DNA of 33,458 nucleotides, taken from a virus. The position numbers and the translations under genes were made by a program. Where the stretch lies: positions 1 through 33,458 of IMG/VR virus record IMGVR_UViG_3300008738_000012; one strand, given 5' to 3'. This document shows positions 21,245 to 31,720 of this stretch, in pieces (position 1 is the first letter of the stretch; each line of letters begins with the position of its first letter). The notes under the pieces are model-generated. The model was not told the DNA's origin. It did no database searches and worked only from the letters and a program-made list of their open reading frames with translations.

Positions 21245-24200
21245 TAATTACCTGCTTTTTCCCATGCTTCTTCACTTTCTTGTTGAAGTTCTGCATTATT
21301 TTTAGTTCTAGCATAACGTATCATAGTACCCCAGAATTTATTTACAAACTCACCTCTTATTCTTGGTTTTGTAAATCCTTCTTTAAATAGTACATCTGTT
21401 AATAAATAGAAAGAATCAGGGTCAGTGGCCATATCTTGGATTAGTTTACCTCTTCTAAATCTTGCGTCTTGAATTAATAATTCTGTTATTACATAACGAG
21501 GGGATATAACACTACGTGCAACACCATATACTCTTGACATAATTGATTTTAAACCCATTTGTGTTGGGAAATTTTCTACAGCCTGTCTTCCCATATCACC
21601 TGCAACTAATGTTGTTAAGGATGATAATTCAACTAAGTGTTCAAAATCAGTTTCTGTCATTATGTCACCAAGAACTTTTGCATTTCTTTCAATATATATT
21701 TGCATTGCACCGGAATCAACTTCAAGGTTTTCAAATAATCTTCCGGCATCCACTCCTACAGGAGTACCATCTTCAGCAAATTTTACAGCCTCTTGTTGAT
21801 AGCCAACACCCTGCGTACTTCTTCTTCGATAAACTTCTTCAATTGCACCATCCCATAATGTTTTTTGTAATGATGCCTGTGCTGCTTTTCGTTTTTTATC
21901 ATTAGGAATACCTCTAATATATTTTGCTAAAGCCTGTACCCTTGCAGTTTCCCCACCTTCATACGTATCTTGTATAATAGCTCTTCTTAATGATGTAGAA
22001 TCTAATGCCTCCCTACCAAATATATTTTGTAATTGTTCAGTAGGCACACCAAATGGATTAAACTCAGGATTTAATTTAGCATTTGCTTCTGCAATATTTT
22101 TATTTTCTTTAATTTTATCTAGAGCATTACCACTTATACTATCTAATCTTTTTGATATCTGAGGACTTTTATCTTTCCAAGGTTTAAAAAATTCAGTACC
22201 TGCTTCTACCATATCATCTGATTTATATGGTATATCTAAAGTATCACTAAAGGCTCTTAAAAATCCTCTATCTAAACGTCCACCATCATCCACAAATTCT
22301 TGTACAGACTTTGTTAAATAATCTTTTGCTAATGGGTTAATCGTTCCATCATCCATTCTAAACATTTCATCAAAATCTTGTCTTGCAGCAGTATAATTCT
22401 TTCCTTTTGGCTTAACAAATAATTTAAATAAACTATTTCCACTTACACTTGGATTGTCTACTATTAGTCTACCAATACCTTCTCTAAATGGTCTTCCAAC
22501 TTTAGATTTCCAAATTTCATTAGCTTGTTTAAGTGAATCAATATTATCAAATTCATCTGTTAATACTTTTCCAAGTTTATAATTATACATACCACTTACT
22601 CTCTGACCATCTGTAATAATTTGTTTAGATGCATTTTGATATAAACTAGTTCGTATTTTTGCTAATTGACTTAGAGAAATATCAAGTGATAAATCTGCTA
22701 CTCCTTCTTTAGCAAAACCAATATCTAATTCATTTGCTAATCTGTTCATAAATTCTTGTAAAACATTTGTTCTTACTTCACCTGCTTCATCAAGAAAATC
22801 TTCTGGGTCAAATCTATCTCCTAAAGGTGTTCCTTTAGTTATGTTTTCTAATTCTTCTATAAATTTTTTATCATCTTTTAAATTTTTACGAAGTCTTGTC
22901 AATGCATCAAATCTTTTATTTGTAAAATATCTTTGAATAGACATATCTTTCATACCTTTTGAACCATCATTAATAACAGGTCTTACAGACATAGGAACAT
23001 CATCTCTTATAGATAATAAACTTTCACCTATTCGTGCTATTAATGAATCTAGTTGAGCATTATTTAATGGTGAATTTATTGCATTTCGAGCAGGAGAAAT
23101 ATTAAATCCTGTTATATTTTCATATGCCTTTTTACCTGCTTCGTCTGCTCTCTTTTTTATAGTATTAAGGAAATTTAAAGATTCTTCTGCATTTTTATTA
23201 ATATCTGCTTGAGATAATCTATATTTTGGTACAAGTTTTTTAACTATTCTACCATCACCCATATTAACATCAATAAATTTTGCCCCTTCTTCATTTAAAA
23301 TAGTATCTCTAGTTGTTACATCAGAAAAATCTAATGCTTGATTCTTTGCACTTCCTTCATTAAATGTATCTTCAGGACTTAATTCAGTTCTTTGTGGTAA
23401 TCCCAATTCATCCATTTCTTCTACCACAGTACCATCTTTAAGTGTTTTCTTTTTTATAGGTCTAAATGAATCTCGTTGTACATTACCCGTAGTAAAATCA
23501 TATGCAAAACCTTCTTTATCTATATATTTAAATATATGATTCATACTTGGATTATTTATATTTACTAATTCACCTTGAATAATTTTAGCTTGACGACCAA
23601 TAGTACCTTTATCTTTTGTTAATCTCGCCATGTGATTTGCTAATTGTTCTCTAATACCATCTAAAAACATTTCATAATTAGCAGTTTTTCCAAATTTTTT
23701 ATCCCCTAATTCTTTTAATAAAGTATTTAATGCTTTTGCATTTTCAATTTCTTTCTCTGCTAATGCCATGTCATTAACATTAAATTTAGCTGTAACTGTA
23801 TGGCCTAATCTCATTCTAGAACGGGCTTGTTCTCTAATAGTTGCTAACCATGCCATATTCATTGCTTTATCTATTGTAGTATAAATTTTTCCTTCACCAC
23901 CAGACATTTTATCAAATTTATCTAAAATACTTCGCATTCTATCGCCACGTTCCATAACTTTATCTTTAATATCATCTGGCAAAGATGAAAATTCTTTTTC
24001 CATATAACGATAAGCATCTAATGCTCTTCTGTCTTTACTTCTTAAATCCCCAAAACCAAGTACACCCTTAAATGATGGGCTTGATGTTGCTTGTGTTATA
24101 ATTTTTCTTTTTCTTTCTATTGGCATATCTGCTATATCACCAGTTGTATATCCCATAGATAATAATAATTTTCTCTCTTTTTCTTGTGTATTACCCGGCA

Positions 24201-25383
24201 AACGATGATTTATATATGTAAACCAATCTCCTGCATATCTAACAGCTTTAGCTGCTAGACGTGGGCCTACAATACCACCACCAACTTCGCCAATTACAGA
24301 ATAATCTCTTCCTATCATTCCTTGAACCATTACTCCACCTGTTACAACCATTGCAGAAGATATTATTTCAGCTTCTGCATAAGCTCCACCACCACCTATC
24401 CATGGAACACGTTTAATATATCTACCTTCTGTTTGATAAATATCCATTAATCGTTTAGTTTTCTTTTGGTCTCTTTCAGGCATTCTTTTAAGAGTTTTTA
24501 AATAATCTTCATAATCTGCCCCACTTAATTCACTTTGTACCTTACCACTTTTAAATGTTCTTTTACCTTTTTCTGTTAATACTTCACCTTTTTTTATTTT
24601 TCCACCTGCTTTTGTTGCAAAATGTCGTGCTATTTTATTTGCTCTTAATAATTTAAGAACAGCTAAAGGCCCAATAGTAACAGCTTCTTGTATAGCTATT
24701 TCGGCAATAGCTCCTAATTTTCCCAAATCTTCATTTGCGTAGGGTATTTCATCAAATTTTAACCATGCCCCACCTTCATCTAATCCTTGAGCATATCTTC
24801 TTTCATCATGTACTAAATATCTTCCATATTTATCTATTTCATTTTCTTGAAGAACACTTCTCATCCATGCTGATTTAAATCCTCTTTTCCCTGCTACAGC
24901 ATCGGATTTCCATCTTTCAAACATTTTTTCTACAGCATTCCGTCTTTGTTTATTACTTGTTACAAAACGATTATTAAATGCTAAATCTAAATATTTTGCA
25001 TGATTTTCTGGGTCTATTGCACCTCTCCCCATATCAACAATACCATTCCATAGCATAGCAAAACCTCTAGCACCACCATGTGTTACTTGTTTAAATGGAT
25101 TATTAACTACTGTTTCATCTGTTTCTTTTGTTGGGTTTTCCATACCCTCATTTAATGACTCAGCCATGTAATTTGTTGCTATATGCTCTTCTGGTGTACC
25201 ATTATCCCGTGTCTCTGCATTTAATCTTCTCATTAATTCACCTAATTGATTTACTACATCAGCACCATAATTATTTTCAAATGCTCTGGGGTCGTTTTCC
25301 CACATTTTATAATATGTACGAAGACGTTGTTTTTCTTTTTCATCAAAAGGTTTATGTAAAGTATTATTATCTTGGTCTGCCAT
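21244..25383 (-). CDS. Giant internal-virion-type protein, 1379 aa
   Basis: The length, the helical charged composition and the position at the end of the structural block fit the large internal core or ejection proteins of T7-like podoviruses (gp16 type), which leave the virion with the DNA and form a conduit through the envelope. Only a few hydrophobic segments are visible, near residues 225-245 (IAIQEAVTIGPLAVLKLL) and 340-375 (EIISSAMVVTGGVMVQGMIG and following). No lysozyme or transglycosylase motif is evident to me. It is preceded by the 785-aa gene, possibly its partner. Assignment is by size, composition and context. Confidence 0.55.
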   Translation of the reverse strand: MADQDNNTLHKPFDEKEKQRLRTYYKMWENDPRAFENNYGADVVNQLGELMRRLNAETRDNGTPEEHIATNYMAESLNEGMENPTKETDETVVNNPFKQVTHGGARGFAMLWNGIVDMGRGAIDPENHAKYLDLAFNNRFVTSNKQRRNAVEKMFERWKSDAVAGKRGFKSAWMRSVLQENEIDKYGRYLVHDERRYAQGLDEGGAWLKFDEIPYANEDLGKLGAIAEIAIQEAVTIGPLAVLKLLRANKIARHFATKAGGKIKKGEVLTEKGKRTFKSGKVQSELSGADYEDYLKTLKRMPERDQKKTKRLMDIYQTEGRYIKRVPWIGGGGAYAEAEIISSAMVVTGGVMVQGMIGRDYSVIGEVGGGIVGPRLAAKAVRYAGDWFTYINHRLPGNTQEKERKLLLSMGYTTGDIADMPIERKRKIITQATSSPSFKGVLGFGDLRSKDRRALDAYRYMEKEFSSLPDDIKDKVMERGDRMRSILDKFDKMSGGEGKIYTTIDKAMNMAWLATIREQARSRMRLGHTVTAKFNVNDMALAEKEIENAKALNTLLKELGDKKFGKTANYEMFLDGIREQLANHMARLTKDKGTIGRQAKIIQGELVNINNPSMNHIFKYIDKEGFAYDFTTGNVQRDSFRPIKKKTLKDGTVVEEMDELGLPQRTELSPEDTFNEGSAKNQALDFSDVTTRDTILNEEGAKFIDVNMGDGRIVKKLVPKYRLSQADINKNAEESLNFLNTIKKRADEAGKKAYENITGFNISPARNAINSPLNNAQLDSLIARIGESLLSIRDDVPMSVRPVINDGSKGMKDMSIQRYFTNKRFDALTRLRKNLKDDKKFIEELENITKGTPLGDRFDPEDFLDEAGEVRTNVLQEFMNRLANELDIGFAKEGVADLSLDISLSQLAKIRTSLYQNASKQIITDGQRVSGMYNYKLGKVLTDEFDNIDSLKQANEIWKSKVGRPFREGIGRLIVDNPSVSGNSLFKLFVKPKGKNYTAARQDFDEMFRMDDGTINPLAKDYLTKSVQEFVDDGGRLDRGFLRAFSDTLDIPYKSDDMVEAGTEFFKPWKDKSPQISKRLDSISGNALDKIKENKNIAEANAKLNPEFNPFGVPTEQLQNIFGREALDSTSLRRAIIQDTYEGGETARVQALAKYIRGIPNDKKRKAAQASLQKTLWDGAIEEVYRRRSTQGVGYQQEAVKFAEDGTPVGVDAGRLFENLEVDSGAMQIYIERNAKVLGDIMTETDFEHLVELSSLTTLVAGDMGRQAVENFPTQMGLKSIMSRVYGVARSVISPRYVITELLIQDARFRRGKLIQDMATDPDSFYLLTDVLFKEGFTKPRIRGEFVNKFWGTMIRYARTKNNAELQQESEEAWEKAGN

Positions 25384-25384
25384 T

Positions 25385-27742
25385 TTATTTAGGCCCTCCT
25401 CTATCTATATGTTCTCTCATACTTCTTACTGCTCCAATTAATTGCATTATAGTTTTATTTTCTGTTATATATTTATCAAAACCACCATGAGTCATACCAC
25501 GCAACCATTGTTCTAATTCTTGGTATGCAGAACCAATTGCGGTAGACTTTTTATCTTTTTCTAAAGAAAATAATTTTTCATCCATAAACTTATGTAATTT
25601 AGTATTCATATTATGTTTTGCTAAAAGAGGCTGTACCATTTTAAGTATTTTTTCTTGCTCTATAGGTATGGAATTTTCTAATTCTACCACTTTATCCTTC
25701 CACATATCTTTAGTACCCCACCAATCAGCTTTTTCCCATGCATGAGATTCTGCAATTATATTATTACTAATATCATTTTCAATATCATTAGGTATAATAT
25801 TATTAGGGTCTTCTAATTCTTGTCTTGATTTATAACCATGACTACCTAAAATAGCATTATCTATTAATTCTAACGCATCTTTATTAGGTCTTATTACAGC
25901 TTTTTCACCATCTGTCATTGTTGACCATATACCTTGTGCTTCTCTATCTCTTATATCAATATCGGGTCTTTCACCAAAATCATATGCCATTAAAGATGCT
26001 AATCTTCCATTATAATAATAATTTATTTTGTTAAAACCACCACCTTCTTTATCTTCAAGATAATAATCTTTTATTTCCCCAGTTTCTGTATCTTTAATTT
26101 CAGAAAAATAATAATTACCTTTTAATTGATGCACATATTCATTTTTTATAACTTTAAAACTTTCATTATATGATTTCCACCATTCTGCTAAAGTATCATG
26201 TGTTTTAGAATATTTACTATTTCCTCTAATTTTTGCTATCATATAATCATCACTAGATATATTCATTAATGTTTTAAGTTTTGATTTAGCTTGGTCTAAA
26301 CTTCCCCATGTATCTTCACCAACTCTGGATAATGCTTTTTCAAAATCTTGGTCAGAAATTGCACGGCCTCCACCTCCACCTTGCTCTGCCATTGCTAAGT
26401 TAAATGCTAGTGTTACTGTTAAATATTCAATAGCAGCCGCTTGACTTATTTTTTCCATTCCTGCATCAATTTCACCAAAAGTATTTATAGCATTCTGTAT
26501 TCTACCTCTAAAATCCCCCTCACCTTCTTCACTTAAAATCATTTTATTTTTTTTAGCTTCATCATAATATCCTAATAAATTTTGTAGTTGATTTAATTGA
26601 CCTGTTTTACCAAAAAGACCTTCAGATAAATTAAATAAATTTAAACTTAGACCAGACATACCTACTGTTTCGTATGCTTTTAATAATCTGTCTCCTATCT
26701 TTTGTAATCTTGTATTAGCATCCATTGCAGCCATTGCTTTACTTTGTTCTGACCCAGTTATTTGTCTATTAGGAAGAACAGTTCTTTGAGTTGTACCTTC
26801 CATATTACCACCAACTGTAAATTTTTTAGCCATTAAATGCATTGCATCAAGCATTTCATCATGTGTTTTATTATAGTATATAGCTATTTGAGAAATTTCT
26901 TCAAATGTTTTATGTTTCTCCCAACCTTTCACATCATTTTGAAAATTCCATAAAGCATTTGCTGTAAATAAATAATGAGGTTGATTATCCATTACAGTAT
27001 AATAATGATTTTTATCTTTAAATTTAAATCCCCCATATTGATTATTCATAAGAACCGGGGCCATTACATTAATCATACTATTTTTATCATTAACATTAAG
27101 ATGAATTTTATCATCAGGCCTAACAATAACTTCATTTGGTGCTGTAGTTTTTTGTAAATTAGGAATAACATCAAATAAGTCTTCAACATTTTTTCCTTTA
27201 TTTGGCCCACTTTGTATCATTGTAACACCTGTTATAGAGTCTGGTTTACGAGGTTTATCATAATCAGTAGCAACTTGATACATATCTTCCCAGTTTTTTA
27301 TCCATTCATAATCATACTCATTAAATTTGTGCCCTTTAGACGGGTCTGATATATCTACGTCTCTTGGGTATAGCCATGCTTCCAAACCACTTTTCCATTC
27401 ATTTTTAATTGCATCTGAACCAGTTTCATGTTCTGTCCTAAAAGCATCCCACTTTCGAGAATCAAAATCTCCATCTGTCCAAAAATTATTTTTTAAAAAT
27501 ACTTCAAAATCATCTAAACGAGTTTTCTTCTGTTGCCATTCACCACCAAGAATATCATTTGGGTCTGTCCATGTAAAAGTTAAATTACCAAATTTTTTAG
27601 TATTTTTTTTATTGGATGCTTTTGCTGCTTCTGCTATTTCTTTAGCTTTTAGGGCCATTTCTGCATTATAAGCTCTTTCTTGTGATGTAACATCCATATA
27701 TCTTTGTGCTCCACCTTGTAATGCTGCTTTATACCACTTCAT
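25385..27742 (-). CDS. Large virion protein, 785 aa
   Basis: The protein is rich in Asp, Lys, Asn and Trp and is probably mostly helical. It has no membrane span, apart from a mildly hydrophobic stretch near 440-455 (AIEYLTVTLAFNLAMAEQ), and no recognised catalytic motif. An N-terminal Lys/Ala helix (AEMALKAKEIAEAAKASNKK) is notable. It stands one base before the 1379-aa gene and overlaps the gene upstream. By context it is an internal core or ejection protein; the family was not recognised. Confidence 0.5.
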   Translation of the reverse strand: MKWYKAALQGGAQRYMDVTSQERAYNAEMALKAKEIAEAAKASNKKNTKKFGNLTFTWTDPNDILGGEWQQKKTRLDDFEVFLKNNFWTDGDFDSRKWDAFRTEHETGSDAIKNEWKSGLEAWLYPRDVDISDPSKGHKFNEYDYEWIKNWEDMYQVATDYDKPRKPDSITGVTMIQSGPNKGKNVEDLFDVIPNLQKTTAPNEVIVRPDDKIHLNVNDKNSMINVMAPVLMNNQYGGFKFKDKNHYYTVMDNQPHYLFTANALWNFQNDVKGWEKHKTFEEISQIAIYYNKTHDEMLDAMHLMAKKFTVGGNMEGTTQRTVLPNRQITGSEQSKAMAAMDANTRLQKIGDRLLKAYETVGMSGLSLNLFNLSEGLFGKTGQLNQLQNLLGYYDEAKKNKMILSEEGEGDFRGRIQNAINTFGEIDAGMEKISQAAAIEYLTVTLAFNLAMAEQGGGGGRAISDQDFEKALSRVGEDTWGSLDQAKSKLKTLMNISSDDYMIAKIRGNSKYSKTHDTLAEWWKSYNESFKVIKNEYVHQLKGNYYFSEIKDTETGEIKDYYLEDKEGGGFNKINYYYNGRLASLMAYDFGERPDIDIRDREAQGIWSTMTDGEKAVIRPNKDALELIDNAILGSHGYKSRQELEDPNNIIPNDIENDISNNIIAESHAWEKADWWGTKDMWKDKVVELENSIPIEQEKILKMVQPLLAKHNMNTKLHKFMDEKLFSLEKDKKSTAIGSAYQELEQWLRGMTHGGFDKYITENKTIMQLIGAVRSMREHIDRGGPK

Positions 27743-28323
27743 TATATTGCTCCTCTTTTTGGCATAAATCCACCTTCATCTTGTGGTAAATTTTCCATTA
27801 CACTATCAATTTCTGGATTACCTATATCTTCTTCTTCTTCTTCTGAACCCATCATAGCTTGTGCTTCTAAATCTCTTTCCATATTACTAAATTCTTCTGG
27901 TCTATTAGAAGCCATCATTTTATATAAATCTGTTTCATTTAATGTTTCTTTATCTTTTGGATGAATATTATATACAGATGCTGTAACATTATTATCTAAT
28001 GCTAATCCAATTAAATATACAGTTAAAGGTAGTTTAATTAATTCTGCTGTGTCGGGTGTCCATTTACCTTCTGTAAATCCTACAAAAGACATAGTATTTA
28101 CAATTGATTCTATTGATGCTCCTGCCGCCATTATATTTAACATATTATCTTTTGCTTTTTCTGTTCCTTCTATTTTACTAATAATATAATTAGCAGCTTC
28201 TTCTGGTTTTGAAAATTGTGAAGGTTTTTCCCATACTCTAGAACCACTAGGTACAGTCATTCCTTGACCCGGAATTGGTTGGTCAAATGGGTCATAGTTT
28301 ACATTATTTACATCTAAAGCCAT
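27742..28323 (-). CDS. Hypothetical acidic virion-block protein, 193 aa
   Basis: Family not recognised. It has a proline/glycine-rich N-terminus (DPFDQPIPGQGMTVPSG), a helical centre and an acidic C-terminus (GSEEEEEDIGNPEID). Start and stop each share bases with neighbours (TAATG), tying it to the structural operon. It may be a small structural or assembly protein. Confidence 0.5.
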   Translation of the reverse strand: MALDVNNVNYDPFDQPIPGQGMTVPSGSRVWEKPSQFSKPEEAANYIISKIEGTEKAKDNMLNIMAAGASIESIVNTMSFVGFTEGKWTPDTAELIKLPLTVYLIGLALDNNVTASVYNIHPKDKETLNETDLYKMMASNRPEEFSNMERDLEAQAMMGSEEEEEDIGNPEIDSVMENLPQDEGGFMPKRGAI

Positions 28324-28724
28324 TATCCTGTACTCCCTAATTTTATATTGGGGGAACCTGTACCACTTGTTACAGATGTTCCAAATAGTTTTTTACCACT
28401 TACTGTATTAGTACTATTTATAGCATCCCTAACATATATACTTGCTAAAGCATCAAAACCAGTTTGCATTGATTGATTTCTAACTTCCATTAATCTTTCT
28501 AAATTTGTAAGTGCTTGTCTAGATGCATTTAATTGGTATGGTGTACCTGTAATATAACCATATTCTCCACGAGGTGCATTAGGCATTGGAAAATTTGTTG
28601 CCGCTGCATTTCTTGTCATAAATCCTGATGATTGAGCACCCCCATTTCCACCACTACTACCACTACCAAACGCAGCAGAACCTACTTTTATCGCTAAATC
28701 TATCCAATCTGTCCAATCTGCCAT
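28323..28724 (-). CDS. Hypothetical Gly/Ser-rich structural-block protein, 133 aa
   Basis: A short helix (DWTDWIDLAIKVGSAAFG) leads into a Gly/Ser linker, then a helix (ASRQALTNLERLMEVRNQ) and a Ser/Thr/Gly tail. It looks like a small virion component next to the repeat protein. Family not recognised. GGATAAT precedes the start at 28724. Confidence 0.5.
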   Translation of the reverse strand: MADWTDWIDLAIKVGSAAFGSGSSGGNGGAQSSGFMTRNAAATNFPMPNAPRGEYGYITGTPYQLNASRQALTNLERLMEVRNQSMQTGFDALASIYVRDAINSTNTVSGKKLFGTSVTSGTGSPNIKLGSTG

Positions 28725-28742
28725 TATTATCCTTTCTTAGTT

Positions 28743-30521
28743 TTATCCCGTTGTTCCACTATTTTTATTTTCCTTCATAACATCAAATATAGCACCACCA
28801 ATTGTCATCCAAAATGAATCTTTAGCTTTATCATTATACATATCCATACTAAAACCATTTTGTTGTGCTGTTAGTGCCGCTTGATGTGCTCTTGCTTCAC
28901 GAGCTTCTGTTATATTTACAAACCATTCTGCTTCATCTCTATACCGATTCCATAATCTATTTTGGGCTGTTACAGTTAAATCTAGTAATTGTTGGGCGTT
29001 CTGTTGATTAATTCTATTTTGTTCTGCTGTATTAGTAGTATTAACAGCCCTTCTCCATGTAACATTTGATTGGTCAATTTGGGCTGCCATTTCAGCATTA
29101 AACTTATCTCTACTATCTTCAACTTGTGTATTAAATTTATTTAAAGCATTTGCTTGGTCAACATTAAATTGTTGCATTGCTGATAATCTATTTTTATTTG
29201 CTGTAGATATTTGTGTTCCTAATGTTTTATAAAATTGGTCAACTTGGTCTTGTGATTTTGCATTAAATTGTTCTGCTGCATTTTGTGCTGCTGCATCAGT
29301 TAATAATGTTTGATTTTTTGATTGTTTATTAAATATTTCAGCTTGTTGTTTATTATTTAAATTAGCCATATCTATTTGTAAAAAATCTTTTGCACTTTGT
29401 ACAGCCGTAGTTAATCTTGCATCTAAATTTTTAGTATCCATTGATGCTAAAGTTGCTGCATTTTGTAGTACAGCTTGTTGAGATGAATTTAAATTAGCAA
29501 GTTTCATTCCTTGCATCATTTTTGCATTTTCTAATGCTATTTGTTGTTCAGATGTAAAATTAAGATTATTAACTTCAGAAATTTTAGCCGCATTTAAAAC
29601 ACGAGTTTGCTGTTCATTACTTAATTCTTGACCAGTTAATGATGCACGTAATTGTGCATTTACAATTGCTGTTTGTTGTTTATTAGATAAATTTTGAAGA
29701 TTGAATTTGGCATGGACTTGTGCATCTTGTACAGCAACAGCAGTAGCAGTTTCCATTGCTGCGTGTAATATAGCTTGTCCTGCCATACTTGAAGCTCCTA
29801 AACCTCTTGCTAACATTGTAGCGTTTGCGTGTTGTATTGCACCAGATGCAAAAGCAGGTATTTGATTATTATCAAATTGACTCATCAATTGTTGCAATTG
29901 ATATTGTACAGTTGCTTCTTGAGGAGTGTTCATTGTTTCAGCACTAGCAGCATTAAATCCACCTACACTTGCTAAATTTGCTGCAGTAACTTGCTCTGAA
30001 GCAGATAAAACTCTAGTAGGTGCAGTTGCTTGTGCCGCAATACCTTGAGAAGCAGTTGCCAGAGCTTGTTGACTTACAGTTCCTTGAGGTGCTGTTATAG
30101 CTCCTTGAGATAAACTACCTAATTGTGCATTAGCTTCAGCTACAGAATTTTGTACAGTTGTTGCTGAGTAAGTTCCTGCACTTGGTGCAGTAGGTGTAGT
30201 AACATCTATATTAGTAGTTCCTACTTGAGTTGCGGTTGTACTTGGGGCTGTACCTAGTGTTTTTCCTGTTGCAGTTTCTAAAGTATCTGTAGATGTTGTT
30301 GCAGGAGTATAAGTTAACTCTGTACCAGATGGTAAAGAAGTAGGATTTAGATTCATAGATGGTTGACCTGTTGCAGGGTCAATACCTACTCCAGTTTGTG
30401 CCAATGTCTTTTTTAAAATTGGCTCGTGCCTCTCCTCTAAAGTAGATGGTGCATTTATGCCAAGAATAGTTGGGTTCTCTACAGTCTCTCCTGTTCTATA
30501 TTTTTTCTTTTTAGTTACCAT
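28743..30521 (-). CDS. Ala/Gln-rich repeat virion protein, 592 aa
   Basis: Domains by eye: a basic N-terminus (VTKKKKYRT), a Thr/Ser/Pro-rich linker (about 55-120), an Ala-rich helical part (about 120-270), six exact 22-residue repeats (about 276-404), a further Gln/Asn-rich helical part (about 405-520) and a C-terminal domain with a short hydrophobic end (DSFWMTIGGAIFDVM). The protein is probably long and helical, as in tail-fibre shafts, needles or ejection proteins. It lies between tail-type genes and the giant internal proteins. Confidence 0.6.
   Translation of the reverse strand: MVTKKKKYRTGETVENPTILGINAPSTLEERHEPILKKTLAQTGVGIDPATGQPSMNLNPTSLPSGTELTYTPATTSTDTLETATGKTLGTAPSTTATQVGTTNIDVTTPTAPSAGTYSATTVQNSVAEANAQLGSLSQGAITAPQGTVSQQALATASQGIAAQATAPTRVLSASEQVTAANLASVGGFNAASAETMNTPQEATVQYQLQQLMSQFDNNQIPAFASGAIQHANATMLARGLGASSMAGQAILHAAMETATAVAVQDAQVHAKFNLQNLSNKQQTAIVNAQLRASLTGQELSNEQQTRVLNAAKISEVNNLNFTSEQQIALENAKMMQGMKLANLNSSQQAVLQNAATLASMDTKNLDARLTTAVQSAKDFLQIDMANLNNKQQAEIFNKQSKNQTLLTDAAAQNAAEQFNAKSQDQVDQFYKTLGTQISTANKNRLSAMQQFNVDQANALNKFNTQVEDSRDKFNAEMAAQIDQSNVTWRRAVNTTNTAEQNRINQQNAQQLLDLTVTAQNRLWNRYRDEAEWFVNITEAREARAHQAALTAQQNGFSMDMYNDKAKDSFWMTIGGAIFDVMKENKNSGTTG
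29310..29696 (-). repeat. 22-residue coding repeats
   Basis: A QQ or equivalent pair occurs at residues 282, 304, 326, 348 and 392, with a degenerate unit at 370, exactly 22 residues apart. Each unit follows the pattern L/F-x-S/N-x-QQ-x-A-x-x-N-A. Twenty-two residues are two 11-residue (hendecad) turns, which favour long, slightly right-handed coiled coils. Confidence 0.75.
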
Positions 30522-30655
30522 TATTTTCCTTGCCTATTATATTTCTTCCATGATTTTAATTTATGTTTATTCTTAGGTTTACTCCTTGTCGAATTACCTA
30601 TACTTGTTCTTTTTCGTACTGGTGTAAAATATGTGTTTCCTATTTGTTTAGCCAT
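30521..30655 (-). CDS. Small basic protein, 44 aa
   Basis: The frame begins MAKQIGNTYFTPVRKRTSIG and ends KSWKKYNRQGK; more than a quarter of the residues are Lys or Arg. Start and stop both overlap the neighbouring genes as TAATG, which makes expression very likely. It may bind DNA or RNA or an acidic virion surface; the family was not recognised. Confidence 0.7.
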   Translation of the reverse strand: MAKQIGNTYFTPVRKRTSIGNSTRSKPKNKHKLKSWKKYNRQGK

Positions 30656-31719
30656 TATCTAGCTGTACATGGTACTCCTTTTGACGATACAAATGGTTGT
30701 TCTGCAAATGCCATGTAGATATGAGTATCTCCATCTCCGTTTTGAGTACCTCCTGCGTATCGTTGTTTAAATCCATTAGAAAGAATGTCTATGTTAACAT
30801 CACTTCCAGTATCATATTCAGCCGCATTAGTATTAGCAATTAATTGATGTGTTGCACCATTACTAGGGTCTCTTTTTGTATCATGCATATACCAAGAACC
30901 TGTTGACCCACTTTCTTTTGTAATTACTAAAGCAGGTTTAAATCCTGTATAGACAAATGTACCATCTGCATTACCGTTACCTGTGTAGCTACCAAATTTA
31001 GAATATCCTTGTATAGGGGCAAAAACATATGCTATCGTTGCCTTACCATCATCATTTACTCCGCCTGATGCACCAAATGTGCAAACGGAAGATGTTGGCG
31101 TTGTATCATTCCATCTATTTGAATCATCACCATCAGCCCCATTTGTATTTAATCTACAACCACCATCATTACCTGTTGAAACATGATAAACAAACCAATC
31201 ATCACCATCGCTACTTCTATCTTTACAAATCATTACTTCTGGTACTGCACCTAATCCGTGAGCTACAGTTCCTACCGCACCTGTTCCTGTATAATCAAGA
31301 ATAGAAAATCCCGCTGTGGTATTTACTTGATAACTCCCACCGGGATTATTTCCACTCTCTGTAAATGTTGTTTTTGTTCCACCATTAGCTTTCCATTGCC
31401 AAGCTACATAAGTTCCACCACTTCCATCAACTCCATCATCATCACCTACTGTAAAGCCATCAGAACTAAAAGCTGTTAATCCAGCAGCTTGAGTTTGTTC
31501 TGCATCAGTACCGTCTGAATGAAGTAATTTTGTCGTACCTCTGGAGCTATCATAAAGATTATGTGACCTAGCTGTACCACCAGCCCTTTTTTTAATCCAT
31601 ACAAAATCTGGTTGTAAATCTGAATTACCACCATTTGTTATAGCTTGACCAGAACCCGAACCAGACCATAAAACTATCTGAAAATGTGCTGATGGGTCGT
31701 CTATTGTTGTATAAGCCAT
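30655..31719 (-). CDS. Tail or surface protein with three repeated beta modules
   Basis: Three related units can be aligned by eye: QPDFVWIKKRAGG...LYDSSRG (about 12-115), VPEVMICKDRSSDGDDWFVYH (about 133-232) and KPALVITKESGSTGSWYMHD (about 238-346). Each ends with an S-x-G-F or G-A strand and an alanine-aromatic strand (VAWQWK, IAYVFA, YMAFAEQ). The modules resemble the DUF7483-type repeats of marine phage structural proteins. A receptor-binding or capsid-decoration role is likely. Confidence 0.6.
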   Translation of the reverse strand: MAYTTIDDPSAHFQIVLWSGSGSGQAITNGGNSDLQPDFVWIKKRAGGTARSHNLYDSSRGTTKLLHSDGTDAEQTQAAGLTAFSSDGFTVGDDDGVDGSGGTYVAWQWKANGGTKTTFTESGNNPGGSYQVNTTAGFSILDYTGTGAVGTVAHGLGAVPEVMICKDRSSDGDDWFVYHVSTGNDGGCRLNTNGADGDDSNRWNDTTPTSSVCTFGASGGVNDDGKATIAYVFAPIQGYSKFGSYTGNGNADGTFVYTGFKPALVITKESGSTGSWYMHDTKRDPSNGATHQLIANTNAAEYDTGSDVNIDILSNGFKQRYAGGTQNGDGDTHIYMAFAEQPFVSSKGVPCTAR

Positions 31720-31720
31720 A

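Noticed and set aside
25128-25490. Plus-strand hydrophobic frames opposite the giant virion genes (also at 21543 and 27327)
   Set aside because: These are shadows of AT-rich coding sequence on the other strand, with no start context and against the operon direction.
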